The notes: generated by a model from the sequence alone, not told the origin. A DNA stretch of 64,000 bases from Cellulomonas sp. KRMCY2 (GCF_000526515.1 NZ_JAGF01000001.1:3348001-3412000), one strand, 5' to 3'. Positions 17,931 to 27,123 are shown, counted from the first letter of the stretch. A program made the numbers and translations.

Positions 17931-19313
17931 TCAGTTGTGGGCGTGCAGGGGCTTGCCGGCGAGGGCCAGGAAGGCCTCACCGAGTGCCTCGTTCTGGGTG
18001 GGGTGCGCATGCACGAGGGACGCGACGTCCTCCGGGTAGGCCTCCCAGTTGACGATGAGCTGGCCTTCGCCGATGAGCTCGCCGACGCGGGCGCCGATCA
18101 TGTGGACGCCCAGCACCGGGCCGTCCTTCTGGCGCACTAGCTTGACGAACCCGGCCGTCGCCAGGATCTGGCTCTTGCCGTTGCCGCCCAGGTTGTACTC
18201 GATCGTCTCGACGGCATCGTCACCGTAGAGCTCCTTCGCCTTGGCCTCGGTCAGACCGACGGAGCCGACCTCCGGCTCGGAGTAGGTCACCCGGGGGATG
18301 CCCGACTCGACGATCACCGGCGGGTTGAGGCCCGCGATCTGCTCGGCGACGAAGATGCCCTGGGCGAAGCCGCGGTGCGCGAGCTGGAGGCCCGGCACGA
18401 TGTCGCCGACGGCGTAAATGTTCCCGACGCCGGTGTGCAGGCGCTCGTCGGTCAGGACGAACCCCCGGTCGAGGCGGACACCCTGCTCCGCATAGCCGAG
18501 GCCGTCGGTCCGTGGGCCGCGGCCGACCGCGACGAGCAACAGCTCGGCGTCGAACGTCGTGCCGTTCTCGAGCGCGACGTGGACACCGGCGTCGTCCTGG
18601 GTCACGCCCTGGAAGCGCACTCCGGTGGAGAACGCGATGCCGCGCTTGCGGAAGGCGCGCTCGAAGGCCTTGCTCACTGCCTCGTCCTCGTTCGGGACCA
18701 GGTGCGGCAGCGCCTCGACGATCGTGACGTCGACGCCGAAGGACCTCCAGACGCTGGCGAACTCCGAGCCGATCACGCCGCCACCGAGCACGATCGCGGA
18801 GGCCGGCACGTGGTCGAGGCTCAGGGCGCCGTCCGAGGTGATGACCCGGCCGCCGATCTCCAGGCCCGGCAGCGAGCGGGCGTACGAGCCGGTCGCCAGG
18901 ACGATGTTTCGCCCGGTGTACCGCTGGCCGTCCACCTCGACGGTGTCCGCCGCGACGAGCGTGCCGTAGCCCGCGACGAACGTGATGCCGTGCGCCTTCA
19001 CCAAACCCTGCAGGCCCTTGTAGAGACGGCCGACGACGCCCTCCTTGTAGGCGTTGACACCGGCCATGTCGATGCCCTCGAGCACCGCCTTGACGCCGAA
19101 CCGCTCGCTCTCGCGAGCCGAGTCGGCGACCTCGGCCGCGTGCAGCAGGGCCTTGGTCGGGATGCAGCCGTTGTGCAGGCACGTCCCGCCCAGCTTGTCC
19201 GCCTCGATCAGGGCGACGGTCAGGCCGAGCTCGGTGGCGCGCAGGGCCGTGGCGTAGCCGCCGCTCCCTCCGCCCAGGACGACGATGTCGTAGACGGTGG
19301 GGCTGTCAGCCAC
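17931..19313 (-). CDS. lpdA: Dihydrolipoyl dehydrogenase (E3)
   Basis: A 460-residue flavoprotein that reoxidises dihydrolipoamide with NAD+. FAD-binding GGGSGGYATALRATELG near the N-terminus, redox-active cysteines in GGTCLHNGCIPTK, NAD-binding VLGGGVIGSEFASVW at about 178-192, second FAD motif YAVGDIVPG, and the C-terminal His-Glu pair (HAHPTQNEAL). Start at the ATG at 19313. It precedes the E2 gene with a 24-bp gap, so E3 and E2 are made together; the nearby lipB and lipA supply the lipoyl groups. Confidence 0.96.
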   Translation of the reverse strand: MADSPTVYDIVVLGGGSGGYATALRATELGLTVALIEADKLGGTCLHNGCIPTKALLHAAEVADSARESERFGVKAVLEGIDMAGVNAYKEGVVGRLYKGLQGLVKAHGITFVAGYGTLVAADTVEVDGQRYTGRNIVLATGSYARSLPGLEIGGRVITSDGALSLDHVPASAIVLGGGVIGSEFASVWRSFGVDVTIVEALPHLVPNEDEAVSKAFERAFRKRGIAFSTGVRFQGVTQDDAGVHVALENGTTFDAELLLVAVGRGPRTDGLGYAEQGVRLDRGFVLTDERLHTGVGNIYAVGDIVPGLQLAHRGFAQGIFVAEQIAGLNPPVIVESGIPRVTYSEPEVGSVGLTEAKAKELYGDDAVETIEYNLGGNGKSQILATAGFVKLVRQKDGPVLGVHMIGARVGELIGEGQLIVNWEAYPEDVASLVHAHPTQNEALGEAFLALAGKPLHAHN

Positions 19314-19458
19314 GATGCGCTCTCCTCGGGACGTGATCGGCGGGGTGCTCGGGCCATCTTGTCATCACCTGCGCGCGGGCGGGAACCGGAACTCGGGGCG
19401 GCGCCTGTGATGCCGGCGACATTCATCCTATGTCTCGTCCGACCCTTACGCTCTGGGG

Positions 19459-19785
19459 ATGGCTCTGTTCGGTAGACGACGCGCCCCGCACGGCGCGGAG
19501 GGTTCGGGGCGGCACGCCCAGCAGACGACGCTCGCGCACCTGACCGAGTTCGCCCGCTCGCGGGTGGGTGTCGAGGCCTACATCGAGCCGGTCACCAACG
19601 TGACCCAGACGACTGTCGTGCTGATCGCGATGACGGGGGAGTGGACCCGGCGCAAGGTCCCCGACCCGCGCACGGCGCGGGACATCGCCCGGCAGCTGGA
19701 GATCCCGGTCTACGACGTCCAGCTCACCGGCTACCCGTCGCGCATGCGCGAGTGGAACGCCCGGCAGCGTCCACGCTCGTCCTGA
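19459..19785 (+). CDS. Conserved actinobacterial protein of unknown function
   Basis: A 108-residue soluble protein with a basic, low-complexity N-terminus (about 1-25) and a compact domain after it: EAYIEPVTNVTQTTVVLIA, then EWTRRKVPDPRTARDIA and the tail IPVYDVQLTGYPSRMREWN. No membrane segment or catalytic motif is visible. It diverges from lpd with 145 bp between starts and converges on the aminopeptidase gene with a 5-bp gap. Proteins of this kind recur beside lpd and sucB in actinobacteria as far as I recall; function unknown. Confidence 0.75.
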   Translation: MALFGRRRAPHGAEGSGRHAQQTTLAHLTEFARSRVGVEAYIEPVTNVTQTTVVLIAMTGEWTRRKVPDPRTARDIARQLEIPVYDVQLTGYPSRMREWNARQRPRSS

Positions 19786-19790
19786 GCGAC

Positions 19791-21260
19791 TCAGGACTCG
19801 AGCAGCGCCAGCAGCGTCCGGACACCGACGCCGGTGCCACCCACCGGGGTGTACCCGTGCGCAGAACCCTCGTTGAACGCCGGCCCGGCGATGTCCAGGT
19901 GCGCCCACGGCGTCGACCCGACGAACTCCCGCAGGAACAGGCCGGCGACCAGCATCCCGCCGAACCGCTCGCCGATGTTCGCGAGGTCGGCGACCTGCGA
20001 CTTCAGGCTCGCGCGCAGCTCGGACGGCAGGGGCATCGGCCAGAACTGCTCGCCGGCCGTGTCCGCCGCCGCGACGACTGCGGCACGGACCTCGTCGGTG
20101 CCCATCACCGCGGACACGCGTGCACCGAGCGCCACCAGCTGGGCGCCGGTGAGGGTCGCGATGTCGACGACCGTGTCCGGCTTCTCCTCGCACGCCGCGA
20201 CGAGGCCGTCGGCCAGGACCAGGCGGCCCTCGGCGTCGGTGTTGAGCACCTCGACAGTCGTCCCGCCGCGCTGGGTGATCACGTCGGACGGTCGTTGGGC
20301 GGTGCCCGACGGCATGTTCTCGGCGAGGCAGAGCCATCCGGTCACCTTGACCGGCAGCTCGAGGGCAGCGGCGGCCAGGACGGTGTGCAGCACGGCGGCG
20401 GCGCCGGCCATGTCGGACTTCATCGCCTCCATGCCCTTCGCCGGCTTGATCGACAGACCGCCGGAGTCGAACGTGATGCCCTTGCCGACCAGTGCGACGG
20501 ATCGGCTCGGTCGCGCGGGCGACCAGACGACCTTGACCAGCCGGGGAGGTCGGGACGATCCCTGGCCGACGGCGACCAGCCCGCCGTAGCCGCCGGCCAC
20601 GAGCGCCTTCTCGTCGAGCACCGTGACCTTGACCTTGGTGCCGCGGGTCGCAGCCCGTGCGGCGTCGGCGAAGGCGGCAGGGAAGAGGTCGATCGGCGCG
20701 GTGTTGACCAGGTCGCGGACCCCGTGCACGGCCGCGGCGACGACGGCAGCGCGCTCGACGGCGCGCTTGGCGGTGTTGTCCCTCGCCCGCGCGGTGATCA
20801 GCTCGATCCGTTCGGCGGGTGCCGCCCCGTCCTTGGCCTCGCGGTAGCGCGTGAAGGCGTACGCGCCGAGGAGCGCGCCCTCGGCGACGGCGGCGACCTC
20901 GGCCGTGTCGTGCGCGGGCAGTGCCAGGCCGATGGACCCGACGCCGGTCAGCTGGCGGGTCGCGGCGCCGGCCGCGCGGCGCAGCACCTCGTGCGACAGG
21001 GGTGCCACCTGCTCGCCGACGCCCACGAGAGCCAGGACGGGAGCGCTGACGGCCCCGCTCGTCGGCATCCGCAGGACGGCGTCGGCCTCGCCGGTCAGAC
21101 CGAGCGCCCGGGCGGCCGAGGTCACCTGACTGCGCAGCTCCTTGGGCAGCGCGTCGTCGTCGAGCAGGGTGATCCCCGACGACGAGGAGGCGACGGCGAC
21201 GACGAGGACGTCGACGGCCAGGCGGGCGGGGTGCTTGAGGGTCAGGCTCAGCGAAGGCAC
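19791..21260 (-). CDS. pepA: Leucyl aminopeptidase (M17)
   Basis: A 489-residue cytosolic metallopeptidase that removes N-terminal residues from peptides. The N-domain is variable; the catalytic domain carries the two-metal site in VGKGITFDSGGLSIKPAKGM (Lys and Asp) and the family signature NTDAEGRLVLADGL (Asp and Glu ligands). Length matches the family. In M. tuberculosis pepB (Rv2213) also sits near the E2 gene. The gene has no close partner on its strand and ends 5 bp from a convergent gene. Confidence 0.95.
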   Translation of the reverse strand: MPSLSLTLKHPARLAVDVLVVAVASSSSGITLLDDDALPKELRSQVTSAARALGLTGEADAVLRMPTSGAVSAPVLALVGVGEQVAPLSHEVLRRAAGAATRQLTGVGSIGLALPAHDTAEVAAVAEGALLGAYAFTRYREAKDGAAPAERIELITARARDNTAKRAVERAAVVAAAVHGVRDLVNTAPIDLFPAAFADAARAATRGTKVKVTVLDEKALVAGGYGGLVAVGQGSSRPPRLVKVVWSPARPSRSVALVGKGITFDSGGLSIKPAKGMEAMKSDMAGAAAVLHTVLAAAALELPVKVTGWLCLAENMPSGTAQRPSDVITQRGGTTVEVLNTDAEGRLVLADGLVAACEEKPDTVVDIATLTGAQLVALGARVSAVMGTDEVRAAVVAAADTAGEQFWPMPLPSELRASLKSQVADLANIGERFGGMLVAGLFLREFVGSTPWAHLDIAGPAFNEGSAHGYTPVGGTGVGVRTLLALLES

Positions 21261-21314
21261 CCGTCGATGCTAGCCCCGCCCGACCAGGACCTTTCGCGCC
21301 GTATCCTCGTCGCC

Positions 21315-21674
21315 GTGTGGTTCCCCCTCGCCCTTGTCGTCGCCGTGCTCGCGCTGCTCCTTGCCGGGTGGGCCACCGTGCGGACGATCCGGGACCAGCC
21401 CGTGGTGCTGCGTCAGCTGTGGGGTGCGGCCGTGGTCGAGGCCGCCCTGCTGATCGAGGTCGTGATCGCGGTCGTGCTCGCCGTGAACGGCACGACGCCG
21501 GCCGACGTCCCGACCTTCTGGGGCTACCTGGTGACCACCCTGGTCATCCTGCCGGTCGCCGCGGCGTGGGCGTTCGCCGAGCGGACGAGGTGGAGCTCGG
21601 TCGTCCTGCTCGTCGCCGCCCTGACTGTCGCCTTCCTGCAGTACCGCCTGCTCCAGGTCTGGGCCGGCGCATGA
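21315..21674 (+). CDS. Small membrane protein
   Basis: GTG start at 21315 gives 119 residues with four hydrophobic helices (about 3-20, 38-58, 66-86 and 93-112) joined by short loops. No catalytic motif. Its stop overlaps the start of the next gene (ATGA), so the two membrane proteins are coupled. The pair lies upstream of pyrD on the same strand, without a known link to pyrimidine synthesis. Confidence 0.7.
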   Translation: MWFPLALVVAVLALLLAGWATVRTIRDQPVVLRQLWGAAVVEAALLIEVVIAVVLAVNGTTPADVPTFWGYLVTTLVILPVAAAWAFAERTRWSSVVLLVAALTVAFLQYRLLQVWAGA

Positions 21675-22096
21675 GCGCGGACCGCACGAGCCTGAGCACG
21701 GCGAGCGGACCAGGGCGCGTCCTGGTGGCGGTGTACGGCGTGCTGGCGGTCGCCGCGACGGCCCGCTCGGCGGTGCAGATCGTGCGCGATCTCGACGAGG
21801 CGCCGTTGGCCTACCTGCTCTCGGCGGTGGCCGCGGCGGTCTACGTCCTGGCGACGGTCGCGCTGGCCAAGGGCACCGGGGGCTGGCGCGCGACGGCGTG
21901 GTCCGCGGTGAGCCTCGAGCTGACCGGCGTGCTCGTCGTCGGCGCCCTGTCCGTGGGTGCTCCCGAGCTGTTCGCCGACGCGACCGTGTGGTCGGGCTTC
22001 GGCTCCGGCTACGGCTACGTGCCCCTCGTCCTGCCGGCGCTCGGCCTGCTGTGGCTGTGGCGAACTCGGCCACGCTGGGCCGTCGACTCCCGATAG
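21671..22096 (+). CDS. Small membrane protein, paired with the upstream gene
   Basis: A 141-residue protein with four predicted helices (about 15-32, 48-68, 78-100 and 115-132) and a basic tail (LWRTRPRWAVDSR). No recognised motif. It overlaps the preceding gene by 4 bp and is followed by pyrD after 10 bp, so the three genes probably form a transcript. Similarity in size and layout to the upstream gene suggests that the two products may act together in the membrane. Confidence 0.7.
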   Translation: MSADRTSLSTASGPGRVLVAVYGVLAVAATARSAVQIVRDLDEAPLAYLLSAVAAAVYVLATVALAKGTGGWRATAWSAVSLELTGVLVVGALSVGAPELFADATVWSGFGSGYGYVPLVLPALGLLWLWRTRPRWAVDSR

Positions 22097-22106
22097 GTTG
22101 ACGGGC

Positions 22107-23147
22107 GTGTACCGACTCCTCTTCAACCAGGTCTTCGTCCGGCTCGACCCCGAGCGGGCGCACGAGATCGCCTTCACCGGCATCCGGTTCGCCGCCGCGA
22201 CGCCCGTCCTCGGAGCGGTGATCCGCAGGTTCCTCGCACCGCGGGGCACCTCGCCCGTGCAGGTCTTCGGCCGTGACGTCGCCGCGCCGTTCGGGCTGGC
22301 CGCGGGCTTCGACAAGAACGGCGTCGGGGTGCGCGGGCTGACGATGCTCGGTTTCTCCTACGTCGAGGTCGGCACCGTCACCGCGCACGCGCAGCCGGGC
22401 AACGAGCCGCCGCGCCTGTGGCGCGTGCTGGACCAGCGCGCCGTGCGCAACCGGATGGGCTTCAACAACGAGGGCGCTGCGGCCGTGGCGTCCCGGCTGC
22501 GGCGGCTGCGCCGCAACCCGTCCGGCCGGCGGCTCGTCGTCGGCGTGAACATCGGCAAGAGCAAGATCACCCCCGTGCAGGAGGCGGCCGCCGACTATGC
22601 GACGAGCACGTGGCTGCTCGCTCCGCTGGCCGACTACCTCGTGGTCAACGTCTCCTCGCCGAACACACCCGGCCTGCGCTCGCTGCAGGCCGTCGCCGAG
22701 CTCCGGCCGATCCTGGTCGCCGTGCAGGAGGCCGCCGACTCGGTGACCGAGCCGGGCAGCCTCCCGATCCTCGTCAAGATCGCCCCCGACCTGCCCGACG
22801 AGGACGTCGACGCGGTCGCCGACCTCGTCGCGGAGCTCGGTCTCGCCGGCGTCGTCGCGGTGAACACCACGATCGCGCACGACCTGGGCGAGGGGGGACT
22901 GTCCGGTCCGCCGCTGCTGCCCCGGGGCCTCGAGGTGGTCACCCGGCTGCGCGCCCGCCTCGGCGCCGGGCCGACGATCATCGGTGGCGGTGGCATCACG
23001 ACCGCCGACGACGCACGCGCGTACCTGCGTGCGGGCGCCGACCTCGTGCAGGGCTACACGGGCTTCATCTATGAGGGCCCGTTCTGGGCCTCGCGGGTCA
23101 ACCGTGAGCTCGAGCGCTCCGGACGCCGGGCCACGGTGCCTGCGTGA
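22107..23147 (+). CDS. pyrD: Dihydroorotate dehydrogenase (quinone), class 2
   Basis: A 346-residue FMN enzyme (GTG start) that oxidises dihydroorotate to orotate and passes electrons to menaquinone. The N-terminal amphipathic segment (YRLLFNQVFVRLDPERAHEI) typical of membrane-bound class 2 enzymes is present. Catalytic Ser lies in NVSSPNTPGLRSLQ; FMN contacts include GLAAGFDKNG, VNTTIAH and IIGGGGI near the C-terminus. The last bases overlap the following small gene. Gene order with two small membrane proteins suggests cotranscription. Confidence 0.95.
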   Translation: MYRLLFNQVFVRLDPERAHEIAFTGIRFAAATPVLGAVIRRFLAPRGTSPVQVFGRDVAAPFGLAAGFDKNGVGVRGLTMLGFSYVEVGTVTAHAQPGNEPPRLWRVLDQRAVRNRMGFNNEGAAAVASRLRRLRRNPSGRRLVVGVNIGKSKITPVQEAAADYATSTWLLAPLADYLVVNVSSPNTPGLRSLQAVAELRPILVAVQEAADSVTEPGSLPILVKIAPDLPDEDVDAVADLVAELGLAGVVAVNTTIAHDLGEGGLSGPPLLPRGLEVVTRLRARLGAGPTIIGGGGITTADDARAYLRAGADLVQGYTGFIYEGPFWASRVNRELERSGRRATVPA

Positions 23148-23356
23148 TGGCCCGCACCAGCTGGGACTGGCAGTTCCTCGACGCCGAGGAGCACCTGCTC
23201 GACCGCCCGCTGAGCCCGGCGTTCACCACCAGGTTCGACGCCGAGGCGTGGCTGGGCGAGCACTGGCAGAGCCTCGCCGCCCAGGGGGTCGCCACTGCGC
23301 GGCTCACCCAGCAGGGGCAGCTGATCGGCGTGCCGGTGCCGCTGGTCCGCTCCTGA
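23147..23356 (+). CDS. Small conserved actinobacterial protein
   Basis: ATG at 23147 (a GTG also exists at 23144) gives 69 residues with no membrane segment. The sequence is acidic and rich in Trp: WDWQFLDAEEHLL, FDAEAWLGEHWQSLAAQGV, VTARLTQQGQLIGVP-like end. It overlaps the pyrD stop by one base, so it is translationally coupled. Similar small proteins of about 70 residues are widespread in high-GC actinobacteria; function unknown. Confidence 0.75.
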   Translation: MARTSWDWQFLDAEEHLLDRPLSPAFTTRFDAEAWLGEHWQSLAAQGVATARLTQQGQLIGVPVPLVRS

Positions 23357-23361
23357 TCGGC

Positions 23362-24049
23362 GTGGCCCGTCGGATCCCGCAGCTGGCCGTCGGCCTGGTG
23401 CTCTACGCCGCGTCGGTGGCGGCCCTGGTGCACTCCGGTCTCGGCAACATGCCCTGGGACGTGCTGAGCCAGGGCGTCGCGCGGCAGGTGGGCTGGAGCC
23501 TCGGCACCGCGACCCTCGTCCTGAGCGTCGTGGTGCTGCTGTGCTGGGTCCCGCTGCGACAGCGACCGGGCGCCGGCACCGTCGCGAACGTGCTGGTGAT
23601 CGGTCTGCTCATCGACCCGTTCATGGCGCTGCTCGCCCTCACTGCCCGCCCCGCTGCCACTCTGGGCCGCGGTCGCGCTCGTCTCGGGCGGCATCGCCCT
23701 CAACGGGCTGGCGACGGCGCTGTACATCGGGGCGCGGATGGGCCCTGGGCCGCGGGACGGGCTGATGACGGGCCTGGTGGCCCGCACCGGCGGGTCCGTG
23801 CGGGCGATCCGGGCGGCCATCGAGGTCACGGTGGTCCTCGGCGGCTGGCTCCTCGGCGGCACCGTCGGGTTCGGCACCCTGGCCTACGCGCTGGCCATCG
23901 GCCCGCTCGCGCACACCCTGATGCCGCGGTTCGCGGCGCCCCCGACGGGCGGCGCGAACCGCGGCCCGGACACCGACGAGGCGGTCGAGCTGCTCGTCGG
24001 GTCCGGGGCCGAGGGGTCCGCGGCCGAGGTACCTGCGGCGGAGGGCTGA
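23362..24049 (+). pseudogene. YczE/YyaS/YitT-type membrane protein with a frameshift
   Basis: From a GTG at 23362 the frame encodes the start of a YczE-like multi-spanning protein (VGLVLYAASVAALVHSGLG, then NMPWDVLSQGVARQVG). Near 23620-23642 it changes: homologous sequence continues one base later (LPAPLPLWAAVALVSGGIAL, then MGPGPRDGLMTGLVAR, a family hallmark) to the stop at 24049. Removing one base in that interval would give about 228 residues, the usual size. Could be a real lesion or a sequencing error. The family is poorly characterised; some members affect lipopeptide production. It converges with the aldo/keto reductase gene. Confidence 0.75.
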
Positions 24050-24079
24050 ACCGAGCGGGTGTGCTGCTCGCGCAGCGCG

Positions 24080-25093
24080 TCAGGCGGGGCGGCCCGCCGG
24101 CGCCTGCTCGGCCGTCCTTGCGGGGTCGGTCTCGGTGACGCCTGCGAGCAGCGACTCGATCTGCGCCATGACCACCGGCGGCAGGGTCACCCCGGAGGCC
24201 TTGGCGTTCTCCGCGACCTGCTCGGGGCGGGAGGCACCGATGATCGCAGCGGCGACGTTGTCGTTCTGCAGCACCCAGGCGACGGCCAGCTGGGCCATCG
24301 ACAGGCCGAGGTCCGCCGCGACGGGGACGAGCCCCTGGACCGCCGTGAGCACGTCGTCGCGCAGGAAGCCGCCGATCATCCGGGCGCCGCCCTTGTCGTC
24401 GGTCGCGCGGCTCCCGGAGGGCAGGTTCTCGCCGGGCGCGTACTTGCCGGTCAGCACGCCCTGGGCCACCGGCGACCAGACGATCTGCGAGACGCCGAGT
24501 GCACGCGAGGTCGGGACGACCTCGTCCTCGATGACGCGCCAGAGCATCGAGTACTGCGGCTGGTTGGAGATCAGCTGGAAGCCCAGCTCGGTCGCGAGAG
24601 CGTGCCCGGCCTCGATCTGGTCGGCCGTCCACTCCGAGACGCCGATGTACAGCGCCTTGCCCTGCCGCACGACGTCGGCGAAGGCCTGCATCGTCTCGAC
24701 GAGCGGCGTCTCGGTGTCGAACCGGTGCGCCTGGTAGACGTCGACGTAGTCCGTGCGCAGGCGCCGCAGCGAGCCGTGGATCGACTCCATGATGTGCTTG
24801 CGGGACAGTCCGACGTCGTTCGGCCCCTTCGGGCCGGTCGGGAAGTACACCTTCGTCAGGATCTCCAGCGACGCACGTCGCTGACCGGCGAGCGCGTCCC
24901 CCAGGACGGTCTCGGCGGCCGTGTTGGCGTAGACGTCAGCGGTGTCGAAGGTGGTGATGCCCACGTCGAGGGCGGCATGCACGCACGCGGTGGCGGCCTC
25001 GTTCTCGACCTGCGAGCCGTGGGTGAGCCAGTTGCCGTAGGCGATCTCGGAGACCTTGAGACCGCTGTTGCCGAGGTATCGATGGTTGACCAT
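24080..25093 (-). CDS. Aldo/keto reductase
   Basis: A 337-residue NADPH-dependent oxidoreductase with a TIM-barrel fold, close in pattern to the voltage-channel beta-subunit/YghZ group. The catalytic tetrad is visible: Asp and Tyr in FDTADVYANTAAE, Lys in ILTKVYFP, His in VYQAHRFD. Cofactor-binding residues lie in the C-terminal segment AIIGASRPEQVAENA. The C-terminus has a short Ala/Pro-rich tail. Substrate cannot be told from sequence; carbonyl or aldehyde reduction is usual. It stands alone, with DUF3043 9 bp downstream of its start side on the same strand. Confidence 0.9.
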   Translation of the reverse strand: MVNHRYLGNSGLKVSEIAYGNWLTHGSQVENEAATACVHAALDVGITTFDTADVYANTAAETVLGDALAGQRRASLEILTKVYFPTGPKGPNDVGLSRKHIMESIHGSLRRLRTDYVDVYQAHRFDTETPLVETMQAFADVVRQGKALYIGVSEWTADQIEAGHALATELGFQLISNQPQYSMLWRVIEDEVVPTSRALGVSQIVWSPVAQGVLTGKYAPGENLPSGSRATDDKGGARMIGGFLRDDVLTAVQGLVPVAADLGLSMAQLAVAWVLQNDNVAAAIIGASRPEQVAENAKASGVTLPPVVMAQIESLLAGVTETDPARTAEQAPAGRPA

Positions 25094-25102
25094 CGCCCCA
25101 GC

Positions 25103-25684
25103 CTACGAGGGGAACTCGCCGCGCTTCACCTGCGGCTTGGGCAGCCTGGTCCGGCGCATCTGGAACGCGCGCAGGACGCCGTACATGAGCGAGCCGCGCG
25201 GGACCTTGTCGCCGAACCGTGCCTCGAGCTTGCGCTTGAGGAGGCGGCGCAGGATGAGGGCATCGATCACCACGGCCGCGACGATCAGGTACAGCAGAGC
25301 GATGACGATGATGCCGGCCGTGACGTTGCCGCTGGTCAGCAGGGTCGCGAAGACCACCCCGAGCGAGACCGGCAGGAAGTACTCGCCGAGGCTCCGGCGG
25401 GCGTCGACGAAGTCGCGGATCCAGCGCTTGACCGGGCCCTTGTCGCGGATCGGCAGGTAGCGCTCGTCACCGGTCTGCATCGCCTGGTACTCGCGGTCGC
25501 GCGTCTCCTTGGCGGTCGCACGCTGGGCGCGCGCCGCCTGCTTGCGATCGACCGCACCGAGCGGGTGCCGGCGGGCAGCCTCCGACTCCTTGCGCTTGGG
25601 CGTGGCGTGCCCCTTGCCTGACACCGCAGCCGGGGGAACCTCGGCGGGCGTGGCGGGGGAGTCGGACCGGTTTCGGGAGAACAC
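25103..25684 (-). CDS. DUF3043 membrane protein
   Basis: GTG at 25684 gives 193 residues. N-terminal half is hydrophilic and strongly basic (HATPKRKESEAARR, KETRDREYQAMQTGD), followed by RDFVDARRSLGEYFLPVSL, which is typical of DUF3043, two membrane helices (about 105-125 and 130-150) and a basic C-terminus (RRLLKRKLEARFGDKVPRG). No enzyme motif. Found in most actinobacteria; function unknown. The start lies only 40 bp from the divergent M20 peptidase start, with a probable -10 box six bases upstream. Confidence 0.85.
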   Translation of the reverse strand: MFSRNRSDSPATPAEVPPAAVSGKGHATPKRKESEAARRHPLGAVDRKQAARAQRATAKETRDREYQAMQTGDERYLPIRDKGPVKRWIRDFVDARRSLGEYFLPVSLGVVFATLLTSGNVTAGIIVIALLYLIVAAVVIDALILRRLLKRKLEARFGDKVPRGSLMYGVLRAFQMRRTRLPKPQVKRGEFPS

Positions 25685-25724
25685 GTGCTCAGGGTAGTCG
25701 AGCACGCGGGTAGCGTAGGACGAC
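25685..25724. promoter_or_regulatory. 40-bp divergent promoter spacer, probably leaderless both ways
   Basis: Minus strand: TACCCT (25691-25696) ends 6 nt before the DUF3043 GTG. Plus strand: TAGCGT (25711-25716) ends 8 nt before the M20 GTG. Neither start has a Shine-Dalgarno match, so both messages may begin at or next to the start codon. A 7-bp dyad, CGTGCTC with GAGCACG (25684-25706), spans the spacer. Confidence 0.5.
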
Positions 25725-27122
25725 GTGACCGACGAGCCGCGCCCGCAGACCCCTCCTCCCGCAACGACGTCCGTGGGCGAGCTGCGCCGCCGTGTCGCGG
25801 CCGCCTTCCCGGCACTGCGCAGCGATCTCGAGGCGCTCGTGCGCATCCCGAGCGTCTCGAACCCGGCGTTCGACCAGGCGCACCTCGCCGCGAGTGCCGC
25901 CGCTGTCGCCGACCTCCTGCGCGGCGTCGGCATGGCGCAGGTCCAGGTCCTGACCGCGACGAACCCCGACGGCCTGGTCAGCCGGCCCGCCGTCGTGGCC
26001 CGGCGGCCTGCGCCGGCCGGCGCACCGACCGTCCTGCTCTACGCGCACCACGACGTCCAGCCGCCCGGCGCGGCCGATGCGTGGCAGACCGACCCGTACG
26101 AGCCGACCGAGCGTGGCGGGCGGCTCTACGGCCGGGGCGCGGCCGACGACAAAGCGGGCGTCATCGCCCACGTCGGTGCCCTGCGGGTGCTCGGCGACGA
26201 GCTCGGCGTCGGCGTCACCGTGTTCGTCGAGGGCGAGGAGGAGGTCGGCTCGCCCACCTTCGTCGCCTTCCTCACCGAGCACCGCGACCTGCTCGCGGCC
26301 GATGTCATCGTCGTGGCGGACTCGGCGAACTGGAAGGTCGGGGTCCCGGGGCTGACGACGAGCCTGCGAGGGCTCGTGGACTGCGACGTCGAGGTCGCGG
26401 TGCTCGAGCACGCGGTCCACTCGGGCATGTTCGGCGGCCCGATCCTGGACGCACCGACGCTGCTCGCCCGGCTGATCGCCACGCTCCACGACGACGCGGG
26501 CGACGTCGCCGTGCAGGGTCTCGTCACCGCACCGGAACCGACCGTCGACTATGACGAGGCCGACTTCCGCGCCGACGCGGCGGTCCTTCCCGGGGTGCGG
26601 CTCGCCGGTACCGGAACGCTCACCGGACGGCTCTGGACGAAGCCGGCGCTGTCGGTGATCGGCTTCGACGCGACGAGCGTCGCGCACGCGTCGAACACGA
26701 TCGCGCCGACCGCCACGGCGAAGCTCTCGCTGCGGATCCCGCCCGGGCAGGACCCTGACGCCGCCGCGGACGCGCTGCGCACGCACCTGGAGACGCACGC
26801 CCCGTTCGGTGCGCGGGTGACCGTGCGCGACGGCGACCGCGGCAAGGCCTTCCAGGCGCCGGCGGACTCGGCTGCGATGCGGACGGCGCGCGGTGCCTTC
26901 GCCGACGCGTGGGGCACCGAGCCCGTCGACATCGGTCTCGGCGGGTCGATCCCGTTCATCGCCGACCTGCTCGACGTGTTCCCCGACGCCGCGATCCTGG
27001 TGACCGGCGTCGAGGACCCTGACTCGCGGGCGCACAGCGGCAACGAGTCGGTCCACCTGGGCGAGCTCGAGAAGGTCGTGCTCGCGGAGGTGCTCCTGCT
27101 GAGCAGGCTCGCGACCTCCTGA
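25725..27122 (+). CDS. M20 family dipeptidase/metallopeptidase
   Basis: A 465-residue cytoplasmic zinc peptidase of the M20 family (dipeptidase-like). The metal and catalytic residues are all there: His-x-Asp in YAHHDVQPPG, the bridging Asp in GRGAADDKAGV, catalytic Glu and ligand in VEGEEEVGS, and the C-terminal ligand in HSGNESVHLGEL. The dimerisation domain lies at about 200-340 (HAVHSGMFGGPILDAP carries its conserved His). GTG start with no ribosome binding site. It probably cleaves small peptides. Ends next to an 18-bp tandem repeat. Confidence 0.92.
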   Translation: MTDEPRPQTPPPATTSVGELRRRVAAAFPALRSDLEALVRIPSVSNPAFDQAHLAASAAAVADLLRGVGMAQVQVLTATNPDGLVSRPAVVARRPAPAGAPTVLLYAHHDVQPPGAADAWQTDPYEPTERGGRLYGRGAADDKAGVIAHVGALRVLGDELGVGVTVFVEGEEEVGSPTFVAFLTEHRDLLAADVIVVADSANWKVGVPGLTTSLRGLVDCDVEVAVLEHAVHSGMFGGPILDAPTLLARLIATLHDDAGDVAVQGLVTAPEPTVDYDEADFRADAAVLPGVRLAGTGTLTGRLWTKPALSVIGFDATSVAHASNTIAPTATAKLSLRIPPGQDPDAAADALRTHLETHAPFGARVTVRDGDRGKAFQAPADSAAMRTARGAFADAWGTEPVDIGLGGSIPFIADLLDVFPDAAILVTGVEDPDSRAHSGNESVHLGELEKVVLAEVLLLSRLATS

Positions 27123-27123
27123 G

